Translations under genes and position numbers: made by a program
Notes under the pieces: model-generated
What the model was told of the DNA's origin: nothing
Database searches by the model: none
The model's input: the letters and a program-made list of their open reading frames with translations, nothing else
Shown here: positions 44,000 through 53,591 of the stretch, piece by piece
Layout of the letters: each line of letters begins with the position of its first letter
Numbering within the stretch: position 1 is the stretch's first letter
Source: Polaromonas jejuensis NBRC 106434
GTDB lineage: Bacteria; Pseudomonadota; Gammaproteobacteria; Burkholderiales; Burkholderiaceae_C
Direction of reading: 5' to 3'
Length of the DNA stretch: 64,000 nt
Assembly (NCBI RefSeq): GCF_001598235.1
Contig: NZ_BCYO01000018.1
Span: forward strand, 24,426-88,425

Positions 44000-45829
44000 A
44001 TGTACCAATACACAGAATTTGACCACCAGTTTGTGAAAGCCCGTGCCAGCCAGTACCGTGACCAGCTCACGCGCTGGCAGGCAGGCCAGTTGCCCGAAGA
44101 CGAATTCCGGCCACTGCGCCTGCAAAACGGCTGGTATGTACAGCGCTACGCGCCCATGCTGCGCGTCGCCGTCCCCTATGGCGAACTCTCCAGTGCCCAG
44201 CTGCGCGTGCTGGCCAAAATCGCCCGGGACTACGACCAGCCCAATGCCGCCCTGCTCGAAGGCGCGCAGGCCACCCAGGACAAGCTGGGCGCCATTCCGC
44301 TGAAAAACGGCCAGTCGGTGCATTCGAAACTGACCAAGGGCTACGCCCACTTCACCACGCGCCAGAACGTGCAGTACAACTGGATTCCGCTGGACAAGTC
44401 GGCTGATGTGATGGACCTGCTGGCCAGCGTCAACATGCACGGCATCCAGACCAGCGGCAACTGCATCCGCAACATCACCAGCGACGCCCTTGCCGGCATT
44501 GCCGTGGACGAAATTGCCGACCCGCGGCCGTTTGGCGAGATCATGCGCCAGTGGAGCACGCTGCACCCCGAGTTCTCCTTCCTGCCACGCAAGTTCAAGA
44601 TCGCCATCAGCGGCGCCAGGGAAGACCGCGCCGCCATCGGCTGGCACGACGTCGGCCTGCAACTGCTGCGCAACGCCGAGGGCGAGCTGGGCTTCAAGGT
44701 GCTGGTGGGCGGCGGCATGGGCCGCACACCGATCATTGGCACGGTGATCCGCGAGTTCCTGCCCTGGAACCAGATCATGAACTACCTGGAAGCCGTGGTA
44801 CGCGTGTACAACCGCTATGGCCGCCGGGACAACATCTACAAGGCCCGCATCAAGATCCTGGTGAAGGCCGAAGGGCAGCGCTACATCGACGACGTGGAAG
44901 CCGAATACAAGCAGATCATGGAACACGACGGCGGCCCGCACACCATCACGCAGGCCGAATACGACCGCGTGGCCGCCTGCTTTGTGCCTCCCGCGCTCAA
45001 CTGCGACCGCAAGGACGCCGACGCCAAGATCGCCCACATCCTGCGCGCAGCGGCGGAAGACGATATCGAATTCGGCCGCTGGCTGCAGCAGAACGTCGCG
45101 CCGCACCAAAACCCCGACCTGCGCGCCGTGACGCTGTCCTTCAAGCGCCTGGGCCAGGCGCCGGGCGACGCCACGGCCGACCAGCTCGATACGGCCGCCG
45201 ATCTGGCCGACCGCTTCAGCGCCGGCGAGGTTCGCGTCACGCACGAGCAGAACCTGTTGCTGCCCTGGGTGCGCTGCGACGAGCTGCCGGAACTCTGGCG
45301 CGCGGCCCGCAAGGCCGGCTTTGCCAAGCCCAACATCCACCTGCTGACCGACATGATTGCCTGCCCCGGCGGCGACTTCTGCGCGCTGGCCAATGCGCGC
45401 TCGATTCCGATCGCCGAAGCCATCACCGAGCGCTACCAGGACCTGGACGAGCTGCACGACCTCGGCGAGATCGATCTGCACATCAGCGGCTGCATCAACT
45501 CCTGCGGCCACCACCACAGCGGCCATATCGGCATCTTGGGCGTCGACAAGGACGGCAAGGAGTGGTACCAGGTGTCGCTGGGCGGCTCGGACGGCTCCAC
45601 GCTGTCCGGCCCCGCCGTGCCCGGCAAGGCCGTAGGCCCGTCCTTCTCGGCCGCCGAGGTCCCCGAAGTGATCGAAGCCGTGCTGGAAACCTACCGTCAG
45701 CAGCGCGAAGGCCGCGAGACCTTTATCGCCACCCTGCGCCGCGTCGGGGCCGAGCCCTTCAAGGCCGCCGCGAATGGTGCGCGTTTCAGCGCCACCCGCA
45801 CCGAATCGGCCGAAACCAGCGCCGCCTGA
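44000..45829 (+). CDS. cysI: Assimilatory sulfite reductase hemoprotein (nitrite/sulfite reductase family)
   Basis: This 609-residue enzyme has two ferredoxin-like half domains and two siroheme/4Fe-4S domains. The cluster cysteines are in ACPGGDFCALANARS and SGCINSCGHHH, and the siroheme-contacting KLTKGYAHFTTRQNVQYNW is clear. It reduces sulfite to sulfide with six electrons. No cysJ flavoprotein gene is present. The ferredoxin and reductase genes at 49396-50895 may supply electrons. The similarity to nitrite reductases means nitrite cannot be excluded without context. Confidence 0.92.
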   Translation: MYQYTEFDHQFVKARASQYRDQLTRWQAGQLPEDEFRPLRLQNGWYVQRYAPMLRVAVPYGELSSAQLRVLAKIARDYDQPNAALLEGAQATQDKLGAIPLKNGQSVHSKLTKGYAHFTTRQNVQYNWIPLDKSADVMDLLASVNMHGIQTSGNCIRNITSDALAGIAVDEIADPRPFGEIMRQWSTLHPEFSFLPRKFKIAISGAREDRAAIGWHDVGLQLLRNAEGELGFKVLVGGGMGRTPIIGTVIREFLPWNQIMNYLEAVVRVYNRYGRRDNIYKARIKILVKAEGQRYIDDVEAEYKQIMEHDGGPHTITQAEYDRVAACFVPPALNCDRKDADAKIAHILRAAAEDDIEFGRWLQQNVAPHQNPDLRAVTLSFKRLGQAPGDATADQLDTAADLADRFSAGEVRVTHEQNLLLPWVRCDELPELWRAARKAGFAKPNIHLLTDMIACPGGDFCALANARSIPIAEAITERYQDLDELHDLGEIDLHISGCINSCGHHHSGHIGILGVDKDGKEWYQVSLGGSDGSTLSGPAVPGKAVGPSFSAAEVPEVIEAVLETYRQQREGRETFIATLRRVGAEPFKAAANGARFSATRTESAETSAA

Positions 45830-45868
45830 AGCGCCCACCTTGCCGCACCACCCAAGGACCGAATTACT

Positions 45869-46267
45869 ATGAAATTAATAGCTGCCAGCGCCCAATTCAC
45901 AGGGACTACAGGCCAAAATACCGTTGAACTGGCGAATGACGCCGATCCCTTCCAGCTGTCCCTGGCGGGCGTGGACCGGATTGATCTGAACTTCCCCAAA
46001 TTCACCGACGGCCGGGCCTTCAGCCAGGCGTTCCTGCTGCGCCGCCGGCTCGGCTTCAAGGGCGAGATCCGCGCCACCGGCGATGTGCTGGTCGACCAGC
46101 TGGCGCAAATGGAGCGCAGCGGCTTTGACGTCGCCGTGCTGCGCGCCGACCAGGACATGGCGGTTGCCCAGCGCGTGCTGGCCGCCTACCCGGGCTACGG
46201 CGTCGGCAAATACCAGGGCGATGCGGTGGATATCCAGCCGCACTTCATCACAGCAACCACGGCCTGA
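45869..46267 (+). CDS. DUF934 protein of the sulfate assimilation operon
   Basis: This is a 132-residue protein with a DUF934 domain at about 30-130 (ADPFQLSLAGVDRIDLNFPK, FKGEIRATGDVLVDQLAQM). The family always travels with cysI/cysH in Proteobacteria and is thought to assist sulfite reduction, but its activity is unproven. Residues 1-17 (MKLIAASAQFTGTTGQN) are encoded by a GATAGC-family dispersed repeat and are unlikely to be conserved. An older start may lie near residue 25. Confidence 0.87.
   Translation: MKLIAASAQFTGTTGQNTVELANDADPFQLSLAGVDRIDLNFPKFTDGRAFSQAFLLRRRLGFKGEIRATGDVLVDQLAQMERSGFDVAVLRADQDMAVAQRVLAAYPGYGVGKYQGDAVDIQPHFITATTA
45871..45921 (+). repeat. GATAGC-family dispersed repeat, copy G, inside coding sequence
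   Basis: GAAATTAATAGCTGCCAGCGC, minus its first base, then CCAATTCACAGGGACTACAGG and CCAAAATACC follow the repeat skeleton closely. It begins at the G of the ATG and forms the 5' end of the DUF934 gene. Confidence 0.75.
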
Positions 46268-46284
46268 AAGCAGAAAGTACGAGC

Positions 46285-47070
46285 ATGGGTGCCATTTCCC
46301 TTTACGCCAAGGCTTCGCCGGATTTCGCGCAGAAACTCGCGCACAGCCTGGAACTGCTGAAATCTTCCGCAGCGACCTATTCCCCGCTCACGCAGGCCTC
46401 CAGCCTGGGCGCCGAAGACATGGTGGTGACCCACCTGCTGCAGGAAGCTGGTATTGACTGCAGTATTTTTGTGCTGGACACCGGCATGCTGCACGCCGAA
46501 ACCCTGGCGCTGGTGGGCCGCATCGAAGAGCGCTACCAGCGCAAGGTGGATATTTATCGCCCGGTCGAAAGCGCCGCCTCGGCCTTCGTGCAGACGAACG
46601 GCCCGGATGCGATGTACAAAAGCCTGGAATTGCGCAAGGCATGCTGCCATATCCGCAAAATGGAGCCGCTGGAGCGCGCCCTGGCCGGCAAAAACGGCTG
46701 GTTGACCGGCCTGCGCCGCGAGCAGTCCAGCGCCCGCGCCGAAGTGCATGACATCGAGCAGCAGGCCGAGCGCGTGAAGGTCAACCCGCTGGCCGACTGG
46801 ACCTGGGGTGACGTGTGGCACTACATCTCGCTCAACGCCATTCCCTACAACCCGCTGCACGACCAGTTTTTCCCCAGCATAGGCTGCGCGCCCTGCACCC
46901 GCGCCGTCACGCTGGGTGAAGACTTCCGTTCGGGCCGCTGGTGGTGGGAGCAGGAAAGCGCCAAGGAGTGCGGCCTGCACGTTGCCGCTGACGGCACCCA
47001 CGAAGCGCAGGAGCCCGCCGCTTTCGAGCCCCTGTCCAGCATCATTCCCATCCGAGAGATACCCGCATGA
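46285..47070 (+). CDS. cysH: Adenylylsulfate (APS) reductase, CysH family
   Basis: This 261-residue reductase has the PP-loop-like start SSLGAEDMVVTHLL. It carries the Cys pairs ACCHIRK and GCAPCTRA, which hold a 4Fe-4S cluster and mark the enzyme as an APS rather than PAPS reductase. The C-terminal ECGLH carries the catalytic Cys. It reduces activated sulfate to sulfite with thioredoxin. The absence of a cysC kinase gene here agrees with APS use. It overlaps cysD by 4 bases. Confidence 0.92.
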   Translation: MGAISLYAKASPDFAQKLAHSLELLKSSAATYSPLTQASSLGAEDMVVTHLLQEAGIDCSIFVLDTGMLHAETLALVGRIEERYQRKVDIYRPVESAASAFVQTNGPDAMYKSLELRKACCHIRKMEPLERALAGKNGWLTGLRREQSSARAEVHDIEQQAERVKVNPLADWTWGDVWHYISLNAIPYNPLHDQFFPSIGCAPCTRAVTLGEDFRSGRWWWEQESAKECGLHVAADGTHEAQEPAAFEPLSSIIPIREIPA

Positions 47071-47999
47071 ACGCCCGAACCGAACCCCAGTTGCTGGCCA
47101 AGCTGAGCAATGCCCACCTCGATGCGCTCGAGGAAGAAACCATCTTCATCCTGCGCGAAGTGGCCGCTGCTTTTGAACGCCCGGCCCTGCTGTTTTCGGG
47201 CGGCAAGGACTCGCTGGTGATGCTCAAGTGCGCCGAGAAGGCCTTTGGCGTCGGCCGCATCCCCTACCCGCTGCTGATGATAGACACCGGCCACAACTTC
47301 CACGAAGTGACCGATTTCCGCGACCTGCGTGCGAAGGAACTCGGCGCCGAGCTGATCGTGCGCAACGTTGAAGACTCGATGAAACGCGGCACCGTGCGCC
47401 TGGCGCACCCCGGCGAGTCGCGCAATGTGCACCAGTCGGTCACGCTGCTGGAAGCCATCGACGAGTTCCGCTTCGATGCGCTGATAGGCGGCGCGCGCCG
47501 CGACGAAGAAAAAGCCCGCGCCAAGGAGCGCATCTTTTCGCACCGCGACAGTTTCGGCCAGTGGCAGCCCAAGGCCCAGCGCCCGGAACTCTGGACCTTG
47601 TTCAACACCCGGCTGCAGCCCGGCGAGCACTTTCGCGTGTTCCCGATCTCCAACTGGACCGAACTCGACGTGTGGCAGTACATCGAGCGCGAGCAGATTG
47701 CGCTGCCCTCGCTCTACTATGCCCACCAGCGCAAGGTGGTCGAACGCAAGGGCCTGCTGGTGCCGGTGACCGAACTCACGCCGGCGCGCGATGGCGAACA
47801 GGTGGTTGAAAAGACCGTGCGTTTCCGTACGGTCGGCGACATCACCTGCACCTGCCCGGTCGACAGCCCGGCCGCCACGGCCGCCGAGATCGTGATCGAG
47901 ACGCTGGCCGCCGACGTGAGCGAGCGCGGCGCCACGCGCATGGACGACAAAACCTCCGACGCTTCCATGGAAAAGCGCAAGAAAGACGGGTATTTCTGA
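47067..47999 (+). CDS. cysD: Sulfate adenylyltransferase subunit 2
   Basis: This 310-residue PP-loop ATPase has LLFSGGKDSLVML near residue 46, MIDTGHNFHEVTDFRD, and GGARRDEEKARAKERIFS. It activates sulfate with ATP to APS, driven by GTP hydrolysis in CysN. The tail SDASMEKRKKDGYF is the usual end of CysD. Its stop overlaps the cysN start (TGATG). Confidence 0.96.
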   Translation: MNARTEPQLLAKLSNAHLDALEEETIFILREVAAAFERPALLFSGGKDSLVMLKCAEKAFGVGRIPYPLLMIDTGHNFHEVTDFRDLRAKELGAELIVRNVEDSMKRGTVRLAHPGESRNVHQSVTLLEAIDEFRFDALIGGARRDEEKARAKERIFSHRDSFGQWQPKAQRPELWTLFNTRLQPGEHFRVFPISNWTELDVWQYIEREQIALPSLYYAHQRKVVERKGLLVPVTELTPARDGEQVVEKTVRFRTVGDITCTCPVDSPAATAAEIVIETLAADVSERGATRMDDKTSDASMEKRKKDGYF

Positions 48000-49312
48000 T
48001 GAGCACTATTGATTTGATAGCTGGTGGCGCACAAGCAGCAGGGGCTGCAGACCAGAATGACCTGAAGCCCGCGCTGAAGTTCATCACCTGCGGCTCGGTC
48101 GACGACGGCAAGAGCACCTTGATCGGCCGCCTGCTGGTGGATAGCCGCGCGGTGCTGCAGGACCACCTGGCCGGCGTGCAGCGCGGCGGCGAGACCGACC
48201 TGGCCCTGCTGACCGATGGCCTCTCGGCCGAGCGCGAGCAGGGCATCACCATCGACGTGGCCTACCGCTACTTCGCCACCGAGCACCGCAAGTTCATCAT
48301 CGGCGACGCGCCGGGTCACGAGCAGTACACCCGCAACATGGTCACGGCCGCCTCCAGCGCCGACGCCGCCGTGGTGCTGGTCGACGCCACCAAGCTCGAC
48401 TGGAAAAACCCGCAGCTGGAGCTGCTGCCGCAAACGCGCCGCCATTCGCTGCTGGTGAACCTGCTGCGCGTGCCCACCATCGTGTTCGCGGTGAACAAGC
48501 TCGACGCGGTGGAAGACTCCACGCTGGCCTTCAACAACATTCACGCCGCGCTCGGCGCCTTTGCCGAAGCCGCGAAAATCCCGGTCCAGGCCACCGTGCC
48601 CGTCTCGGCCCTGAAAGGCCACAACGTGGTCGATGCCCTGCCCGGCTGGTGCGGCTATGCGGGCCCGTCGCTGCTGGAGCTGCTGGAACACCTGCCGGCG
48701 ACGCACGCGGAGGCCAACGAATCATTTGCCTTCCCGGTGCAATGGGTCGAAAAATTCTCCTCCTCGTCCGACACCTCCCAGGGCCGGCGCGTCTTCTGGG
48801 GCCGTGTCGCCACCTGTGGCGTGCAAGCCGGCCAGACCGTGACCGTGCTGCCCAGCGGCCAGACCGCCGTGGTGGCGCAGGTGCTGAACCATGCACGCCA
48901 GCCCAAGGCCATTGCGGCCGGCCACAGCGCCGGCATCGTGCTGGACCGCGAAGTCGATGTGTCGCGCGGCGACTGGCTGCTGGCCCCCGACACTTTTACG
49001 CCCTCGCGCGAGCTGTCGGTCACCATAGCCTGGATGGACGACGAGCCGCTGGTCGCGGGCCGCGTCTACTGGGCGCTGCACGGCCACCGCTGGGTCAAGG
49101 CCAAGGTCAGGCGCATCGTGCACAAGCTCGATGTCAATACCCTGGCCGAGGAAGACGCCAGCGAACTGCCGCCCAATGCCATCGGCCATATCCAGCTGAG
49201 CCTGCAGGAGCCCCTGGCCACCCTGCCCTATGCGCGTTCACGCATCCTGGGCTCGCTGGTGCTGGTCGATACGGCCTCGCACAAGACTTCTGGCGCCGCG
49301 CTGATTCTTTGA
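47999..49312 (+). CDS. cysN: Sulfate adenylyltransferase subunit 1 (GTPase)
   Basis: This 437-residue EF-Tu-like GTPase has G1 GSVDDGKST, G2 in EREQGITIDVAYRYF, G3 DAPGHEQYTRNM and G4 NKLD. Beta-barrel domains 2 and 3 follow from about 235. There is no fused CysC kinase domain, which agrees with the APS-reducing pathway. Residues 3-20 (TIDLIAGGAQAAGAADQN) are encoded by a GATAGC-family repeat and precede the conserved core that begins near ALKFITCGSVDDG. Confidence 0.95.
   Translation: MSTIDLIAGGAQAAGAADQNDLKPALKFITCGSVDDGKSTLIGRLLVDSRAVLQDHLAGVQRGGETDLALLTDGLSAEREQGITIDVAYRYFATEHRKFIIGDAPGHEQYTRNMVTAASSADAAVVLVDATKLDWKNPQLELLPQTRRHSLLVNLLRVPTIVFAVNKLDAVEDSTLAFNNIHAALGAFAEAAKIPVQATVPVSALKGHNVVDALPGWCGYAGPSLLELLEHLPATHAEANESFAFPVQWVEKFSSSSDTSQGRRVFWGRVATCGVQAGQTVTVLPSGQTAVVAQVLNHARQPKAIAAGHSAGIVLDREVDVSRGDWLLAPDTFTPSRELSVTIAWMDDEPLVAGRVYWALHGHRWVKAKVRRIVHKLDVNTLAEEDASELPPNAIGHIQLSLQEPLATLPYARSRILGSLVLVDTASHKTSGAALIL
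48007..48060 (+). repeat. GATAGC-family dispersed repeat, copy H, inside cysN
   Basis: TATTGATTTGATAGCTGGTG, then GCGCACAAGCAGCAGGGGCT and GCAGACCAGAATGA follow the repeat skeleton. The reading frame stays open through it and it encodes the variable N-terminus of CysN. Confidence 0.8.
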
Positions 49313-49348
49313 TTTTTCATATAACAAGCCCCTCTTAACCCTGTTACC

Positions 49349-49375
49349 GGAAACCTCTTAAAATTGAGGGTTTCC
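49349..49375. promoter_or_regulatory. Inverted repeat and likely promoter of fdxA
   Basis: GGAAACC (49349-49355) and GGTTTCC (49369-49375) are inverse copies around a 13-base AT-rich centre containing TTAAAAT. The element lies 21-47 bases before the fdxA start and looks like an operator overlapping the -10 region. The protein that binds it is unknown. Confidence 0.35.
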
Positions 49376-49395
49376 ACCGATTAGCCAACAACACC

Positions 49396-49725
49396 ATGAC
49401 ACACGTCGTCTCCGAATCCTGTATCCGTTGCAAGTACACCGACTGTGTCGATGTCTGTCCCGTGGATTGCTTCCGCGAAGGCCCCAACATGCTGGTGATC
49501 GATCCCGACGAGTGCATTGACTGCGCGGTGTGCATTCCCGAGTGCCCGGTCAACGCCATCTATGCCGAGGAAGACGTGCCGGCCGACCAGCTGGACTTCA
49601 TCAAGATCAACGCCGACCTGAGCCGCGCCGCGGGCTGGAAGAGCATCACCAAGCGCAAGGATGCCCTGCCGGATGCCGAAGAGTGGAAAGACAAGACCGA
49701 TAAGCGGTCTGAACTGGTGCGCTGA
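49396..49725 (+). CDS. fdxA: 7Fe ferredoxin FdxA
   Basis: This 109-residue ferredoxin has a [3Fe-4S] plus [4Fe-4S] cysteine pattern: [17 protein letters not shown] near the start and [12 protein letters not shown] at about 40-51. The C-terminal ~50 residues ([16 protein letters not shown]) are the typical FdxA extension. It is a low-potential electron carrier. The adjacent reductase gene suggests NADPH-driven reduction, possibly for CysI upstream. Confidence 0.95.
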   Translation: MTHVVSESCIRCKYTDCVDVCPVDCFREGPNMLVIDPDECIDCAVCIPECPVNAIYAEEDVPADQLDFIKINADLSRAAGWKSITKRKDALPDAEEWKDKTDKRSELVR

Positions 49726-49794
49726 CACCCGTCCCGTACGCCGCCTGTCCTGAACCGCTCCCCGAGCCGTATTTAAAAAGCAAGCCTGAAAAAC

Positions 49795-50895
49795 ATGGAA
49801 CCTCAACTGAACCAAGAAGTGATCAACACCGCGGCCCAGCACGACGGCCCCATCGAAACCGATGCCGTCATTGTGGGCGCCGGCCCTGTGGGCCTTTTTC
49901 AGGTGTTTGAACTGGGCCTGCTCGATATCAAGGCGCATATCATCGACTCGCTGGCCTACCCCGGTGGCCAGCCCATCGAGCTCTACCCCGACAAGCCCAT
50001 CTATGACATTCCCGCGGTTCCGGTGTGCACCGGCAAGGAATTGACCGACAGCCTGCTCAAGCAGATCGAGCCTTTTGGCGCGACCTTTCACCTGGGCCAG
50101 GAAGTCAGCGTGGTGCAAAAGCAGGCCGATGGCCGCTTTTTTGTCGAAACCTCCAAGGGCACGAAGTTTCTGACCAAGACCATTTTCATTGCCGCTGGCG
50201 TGGGGGCTTTCCAGCCCAAGCTGCTGCGCGTGGACGGTCTGGACCAGTTCAACGACAGCCAGCTGTTTTACCGCGTCAAGAATCCGGCAGACTTTGCCGG
50301 CAAAAACCTGGTGATCGTCGGCGGCGGCGACTCGGCGCTCGACTGGACCTTGAACTTCGTGGCCGAAGGCCCGAACAAGGCCGAAAGCGTGATCCTGATC
50401 CACCGCCGCGACGGCTTCAAGGCTGCGCCTTCCAGCGTGGCCAAAATGAAAGAACTGTGCGACCAGTACGAGATGCAATTCATCATCGGCCAGGTCACGG
50501 GCTACGAAGAAAAAGACGGCAAGCTGACCGGTGCGAAAGTCACCGGCGCTGACGGCGTGACGCGTGTGGTGCCACTGGATGTGCTGCTGGTCTTCTTTGG
50601 CCTGTCACCCAAACTCGGCCCCATCGCCGACTGGGGCCTGGACATTGAGCGCAAGCAGCTGCAGGTGGACACCGAAAAGTTCTCGACCAACATTCCGGGC
50701 ATCTTCGCGGTCGGTGACATCAACACCTACCCCGGCAAGAAAAAGCTGATCCTGAGCGGCTTCCATGAATGCGCGCTGGCCGCCTTTGGCGCGGCGCCTT
50801 TCATCTTCCCGGACAAGAAGATCCACCTGCAATACACCACCACCAGCCCCAAGCTGCACAAGGTGCTGGGTGTGGAATCGCCAGTCTTCGACTGA
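49795..50895 (+). CDS. TrxB-like ferredoxin-NADP reductase (type 2)
   Basis: This is a 366-residue flavoprotein. The FAD site is [17 protein letters not shown] at about 23-40 with [19 protein letters not shown], and the NADP site is [16 protein letters not shown] near 175. It lacks the CxxC redox pair of thioredoxin reductases, as type 2 FNRs do. [18 protein letters not shown] near 300 is diagnostic. It should exchange electrons between NADPH and the FdxA encoded 69 bases upstream. Confidence 0.93.
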   Translation: MEPQLNQEVINTAAQHDGPIETDAVIVGAGPVGLFQVFELGLLDIKAHIIDSLAYPGGQPIELYPDKPIYDIPAVPVCTGKELTDSLLKQIEPFGATFHLGQEVSVVQKQADGRFFVETSKGTKFLTKTIFIAAGVGAFQPKLLRVDGLDQFNDSQLFYRVKNPADFAGKNLVIVGGGDSALDWTLNFVAEGPNKAESVILIHRRDGFKAAPSSVAKMKELCDQYEMQFIIGQVTGYEEKDGKLTGAKVTGADGVTRVVPLDVLLVFFGLSPKLGPIADWGLDIERKQLQVDTEKFSTNIPGIFAVGDINTYPGKKKLILSGFHECALAAFGAAPFIFPDKKIHLQYTTTSPKLHKVLGVESPVFD

Positions 50896-50913
50896 GCCCT
50901 GCCCTCGCCCGCC

Positions 50914-50944
50914 AAAAAGCCCGCACCCCGCGGGCTTTTTTTTT
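50914..50944. terminator. Rho-independent terminator
   Basis: The stem AGCCCGC/GCGGGCT with a 4-base loop is flanked by A5 and T9. It lies between the convergent ferredoxin reductase and helicase genes and may act in both directions. Confidence 0.93.
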
Positions 50945-50948
50945 CGCC

Positions 50949-53495
50949 TCAATCGGAGTCCATGATCGTGGGAGGGTCTAGCGGTGCCAGCAAGGCGTGC
51001 AGGTCCTCAGGCGTGAACTTGCCGGCCATGGCGCTGTCGCTGCCCAGCACGCCCTCGGCCAGCGCCGTCTTGCGGGCTTGCAGTTCCAGAATGCGCTCTT
51101 CGATGCTGCCCTCGACCACCAACTTGTAAACAAACACCGGCTGGTCTTGCCCGATGCGGTGGGCACGCGCCGTGGCCTGCTGCTCGGCGGCCGGGTTCCA
51201 CCAGGGGTCCACATGGATCACGGTGTCGGCCGCCGTGAGGTTGAGCCCCACGCCGCCGGCCTTCAGGCTGACCAGCAGGATGGGCACCGCCCCTTGCTGA
51301 AACTGGCGCACCAGTGCGCCGCGCTTCGGCGGCGGGGTGTCACCGGTCAACGACAGCCAGGGCAGTTGCAAGGCCTGCAGCTCGGCTTCAATCAACGCCA
51401 GCATGGCGGTGAATTGCGAAAACACCAGCACACGCCGGCCTTCGGCGAGCAGCTCTGGCAGCATGAGGCGCAGCAGTTCCAGCTTGGCGCGCTGCATGCT
51501 CCTGACCGGCTTCACGCCCTTGAGCAGGTAGGGGTCGCAGCAGACCTGGCGCAGTTTCAGCAGCGCATCGAGGATGGTGATCTGGGCACCGGCAAAGCTG
51601 TTGCGCCGCAAGATCCGGCGCACCTGCGCATCGGCCGCCACGCGCACGCTTTCATACAGCGCCCGCTGACGGCCCTGCAGTTGCACCTTCTTGATGACCT
51701 CGGTGAGCGCTGGCAACTCTGTGGCCACCTCATCCTTGCGGCGGCGCAGGATAAACGGCCGCACACGCTGCGCCAGCAACTGGGCCCGCAGCGTTTCGCC
51801 GTTGGTTTCTATCGGTTTGCGCCACAGACGCGCAAAGCTGCGCGCATCGCCCAGAAAACCCGGCATCAGAAAATCAAACTGCGCCCAGAGCTCGCCCAGA
51901 TGGTTCTCCAGCGGTGTACCGGTCAGGCACAGGCGGTGGCGGGCCTGCAGGCTTCGCAATGCGCGCGCCGTACGGCCGGCGGCGTTTTTCACCCATTGCG
52001 CCTCATCCAGAATCAGCAGATGAAAAGGCTGGCGGGCCAGCACCTCGATATCACGCCACAACAGGGGGTAGGTGGTCAGCACCACGTCATGCCCGGCCAT
52101 GCGGCAAAAATCCTCGGACCGCCCCGGGCCTTGAAGCGTCAACACACGCAAACCGGGCGCCATGCGCCGGGCCTCGGCCTGCCAGTTGAACACCAGCGAG
52201 GTCGGCACCAGCACCAGCGAAGGCCAGGTCGCCCGCCCTTCCTGCTTTTCGATCAGCAAATGCGCCAGCGCCTGCGCGGTTTTACCCAGCCCCATGTCGT
52301 CAGCCAGAATGCCGCCGAGTTGCTGCGCGCGCAGATACTGCAGCCAGGCCACGCCGTGACGCTGATAAGGCCGTAGCGTGACGCCCAGGCCTGCGGGCGA
52401 TGCCACCGGCGGCGGACCACCCGTTCCCTGCAGCCGCTGCGCCAACTGGCGCAGCCCGGCATCGCCCTGCCATTGCCAGGCATCATGCAGGCCGGAGCGA
52501 ACAGCGCCGGCATCCAGAAGCTCCAGACGCCAGGCATCCCAGGCCGACAGTCGCAGCGGGCCTTCCACGCGCTGCGGGTCGGTCAGCAAGTCCAGCATGG
52601 CGCCCACAATGGCCTTCAGCAAGGCCGCGGGCGCCTCTATGCGTTTGCCGCCGGGTGCACGCAGCTGAATCAGGGCCTGGTCGTCAATGGCAAACACCTG
52701 CCGGGCATTGAGCCAGCGATGATCACGCCGCAGCAGATCGGCCAGCAAGGGCGCGAGGTCCAGCGTGTCCCCAGCCACCTCGACACCCAGCGTCAGCAAC
52801 CACGAGCCTTCGCGCGCCGGCAAGCCCAAGGCGCTCACCACGGGTGCGCGACCACGCATGGGCGCTGCGACTTCTTTGCCCAGTACCTCACCGGTATCGG
52901 GGCTGAGAATCAGGCGCCAGGCATCCACGGCCACGCTCTCATGCGCAAATCCGGGACGGACCACCACGGCCCAGCCCTGCGCCTGCAGGGCTGGCAGCTG
53001 ATCGGCCCAAAAATCCCAAAAAAATTCTTCCTGCACCAGCGACCACAGGTGTTCATGGCCGACCGCCATCTCCTCGCTGCGCCACTGCAGGGAGTCTGCC
53101 GGCACGGGGTAAAGGCCGAGAGCCCACACACGATCCATGGCTTCGGCTTCCGCAGGCAAGTCGCGCCGCAGGCTGACCCGCTGGCCTTGCTTGTTTCTCA
53201 GCGGCTGGATCGCTGCGGCGCGGCTATTGAGCACGCTGGAAGGCGCCGGTGTTTCCCAATGCAGGCCATCGCGGGTGCCATAGGTCCAGTCGACCTGCAC
53301 CACGGTAACACTGTCGCCGCGGGCGCCAAACGGGCCGCAGGGCTTCATGCCCAGCAAGCCGTCGCCGCGCGTCAGGGTTTGCAGCGTCAGGCGCGGGCGA
53401 AACCGGCCCGTCACCATGGCCACGCTGGCGGCAACATCCTCGCCGGCGTGAAGCCCTGGATCTGGCGTGTTCTTGCGGAGCGGCATGGGCGCCAT
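50949..53495 (-). CDS. SNF2 family DEAD/DEAH-type helicase
   Basis: This 848-residue Swi2/Snf2 ATPase has an N-terminal domain of about 370 residues with no motif I recognise and then the helicase core. Core motifs are I (DDMGLGKTAQAL), II (DEAQWVKN), III (LTGTPLENHL) and VI (RAHRIGQ). No SWIM zinc finger is visible, unlike many longer homologues. Role in DNA repair or transcription recycling is unknown. The ATG at 53495 has GGAGGAGG upstream; ATG at 53486 is the alternative. Confidence 0.9.
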   Translation of the reverse strand: MAPMPLRKNTPDPGLHAGEDVAASVAMVTGRFRPRLTLQTLTRGDGLLGMKPCGPFGARGDSVTVVQVDWTYGTRDGLHWETPAPSSVLNSRAAAIQPLRNKQGQRVSLRRDLPAEAEAMDRVWALGLYPVPADSLQWRSEEMAVGHEHLWSLVQEEFFWDFWADQLPALQAQGWAVVVRPGFAHESVAVDAWRLILSPDTGEVLGKEVAAPMRGRAPVVSALGLPAREGSWLLTLGVEVAGDTLDLAPLLADLLRRDHRWLNARQVFAIDDQALIQLRAPGGKRIEAPAALLKAIVGAMLDLLTDPQRVEGPLRLSAWDAWRLELLDAGAVRSGLHDAWQWQGDAGLRQLAQRLQGTGGPPPVASPAGLGVTLRPYQRHGVAWLQYLRAQQLGGILADDMGLGKTAQALAHLLIEKQEGRATWPSLVLVPTSLVFNWQAEARRMAPGLRVLTLQGPGRSEDFCRMAGHDVVLTTYPLLWRDIEVLARQPFHLLILDEAQWVKNAAGRTARALRSLQARHRLCLTGTPLENHLGELWAQFDFLMPGFLGDARSFARLWRKPIETNGETLRAQLLAQRVRPFILRRRKDEVATELPALTEVIKKVQLQGRQRALYESVRVAADAQVRRILRRNSFAGAQITILDALLKLRQVCCDPYLLKGVKPVRSMQRAKLELLRLMLPELLAEGRRVLVFSQFTAMLALIEAELQALQLPWLSLTGDTPPPKRGALVRQFQQGAVPILLVSLKAGGVGLNLTAADTVIHVDPWWNPAAEQQATARAHRIGQDQPVFVYKLVVEGSIEERILELQARKTALAEGVLGSDSAMAGKFTPEDLHALLAPLDPPTIMDSD

Positions 53496-53591
53496 TGTCC
53501 ACGCCCTCCTCCGGTTTTTCGCCCCGCCCCCGCTCAAAAACCGATGTCCCAATCGGCTCTACAATTTGCGCTGTGTTCGAAAGAACACTTT

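Noticed and set aside
43913..45838. 641-codon minus-strand open frame opposite cysI
   Set aside because: Pure shadow of cysI caused by GC-biased third positions; no ribosome binding site and no recognisable domain.
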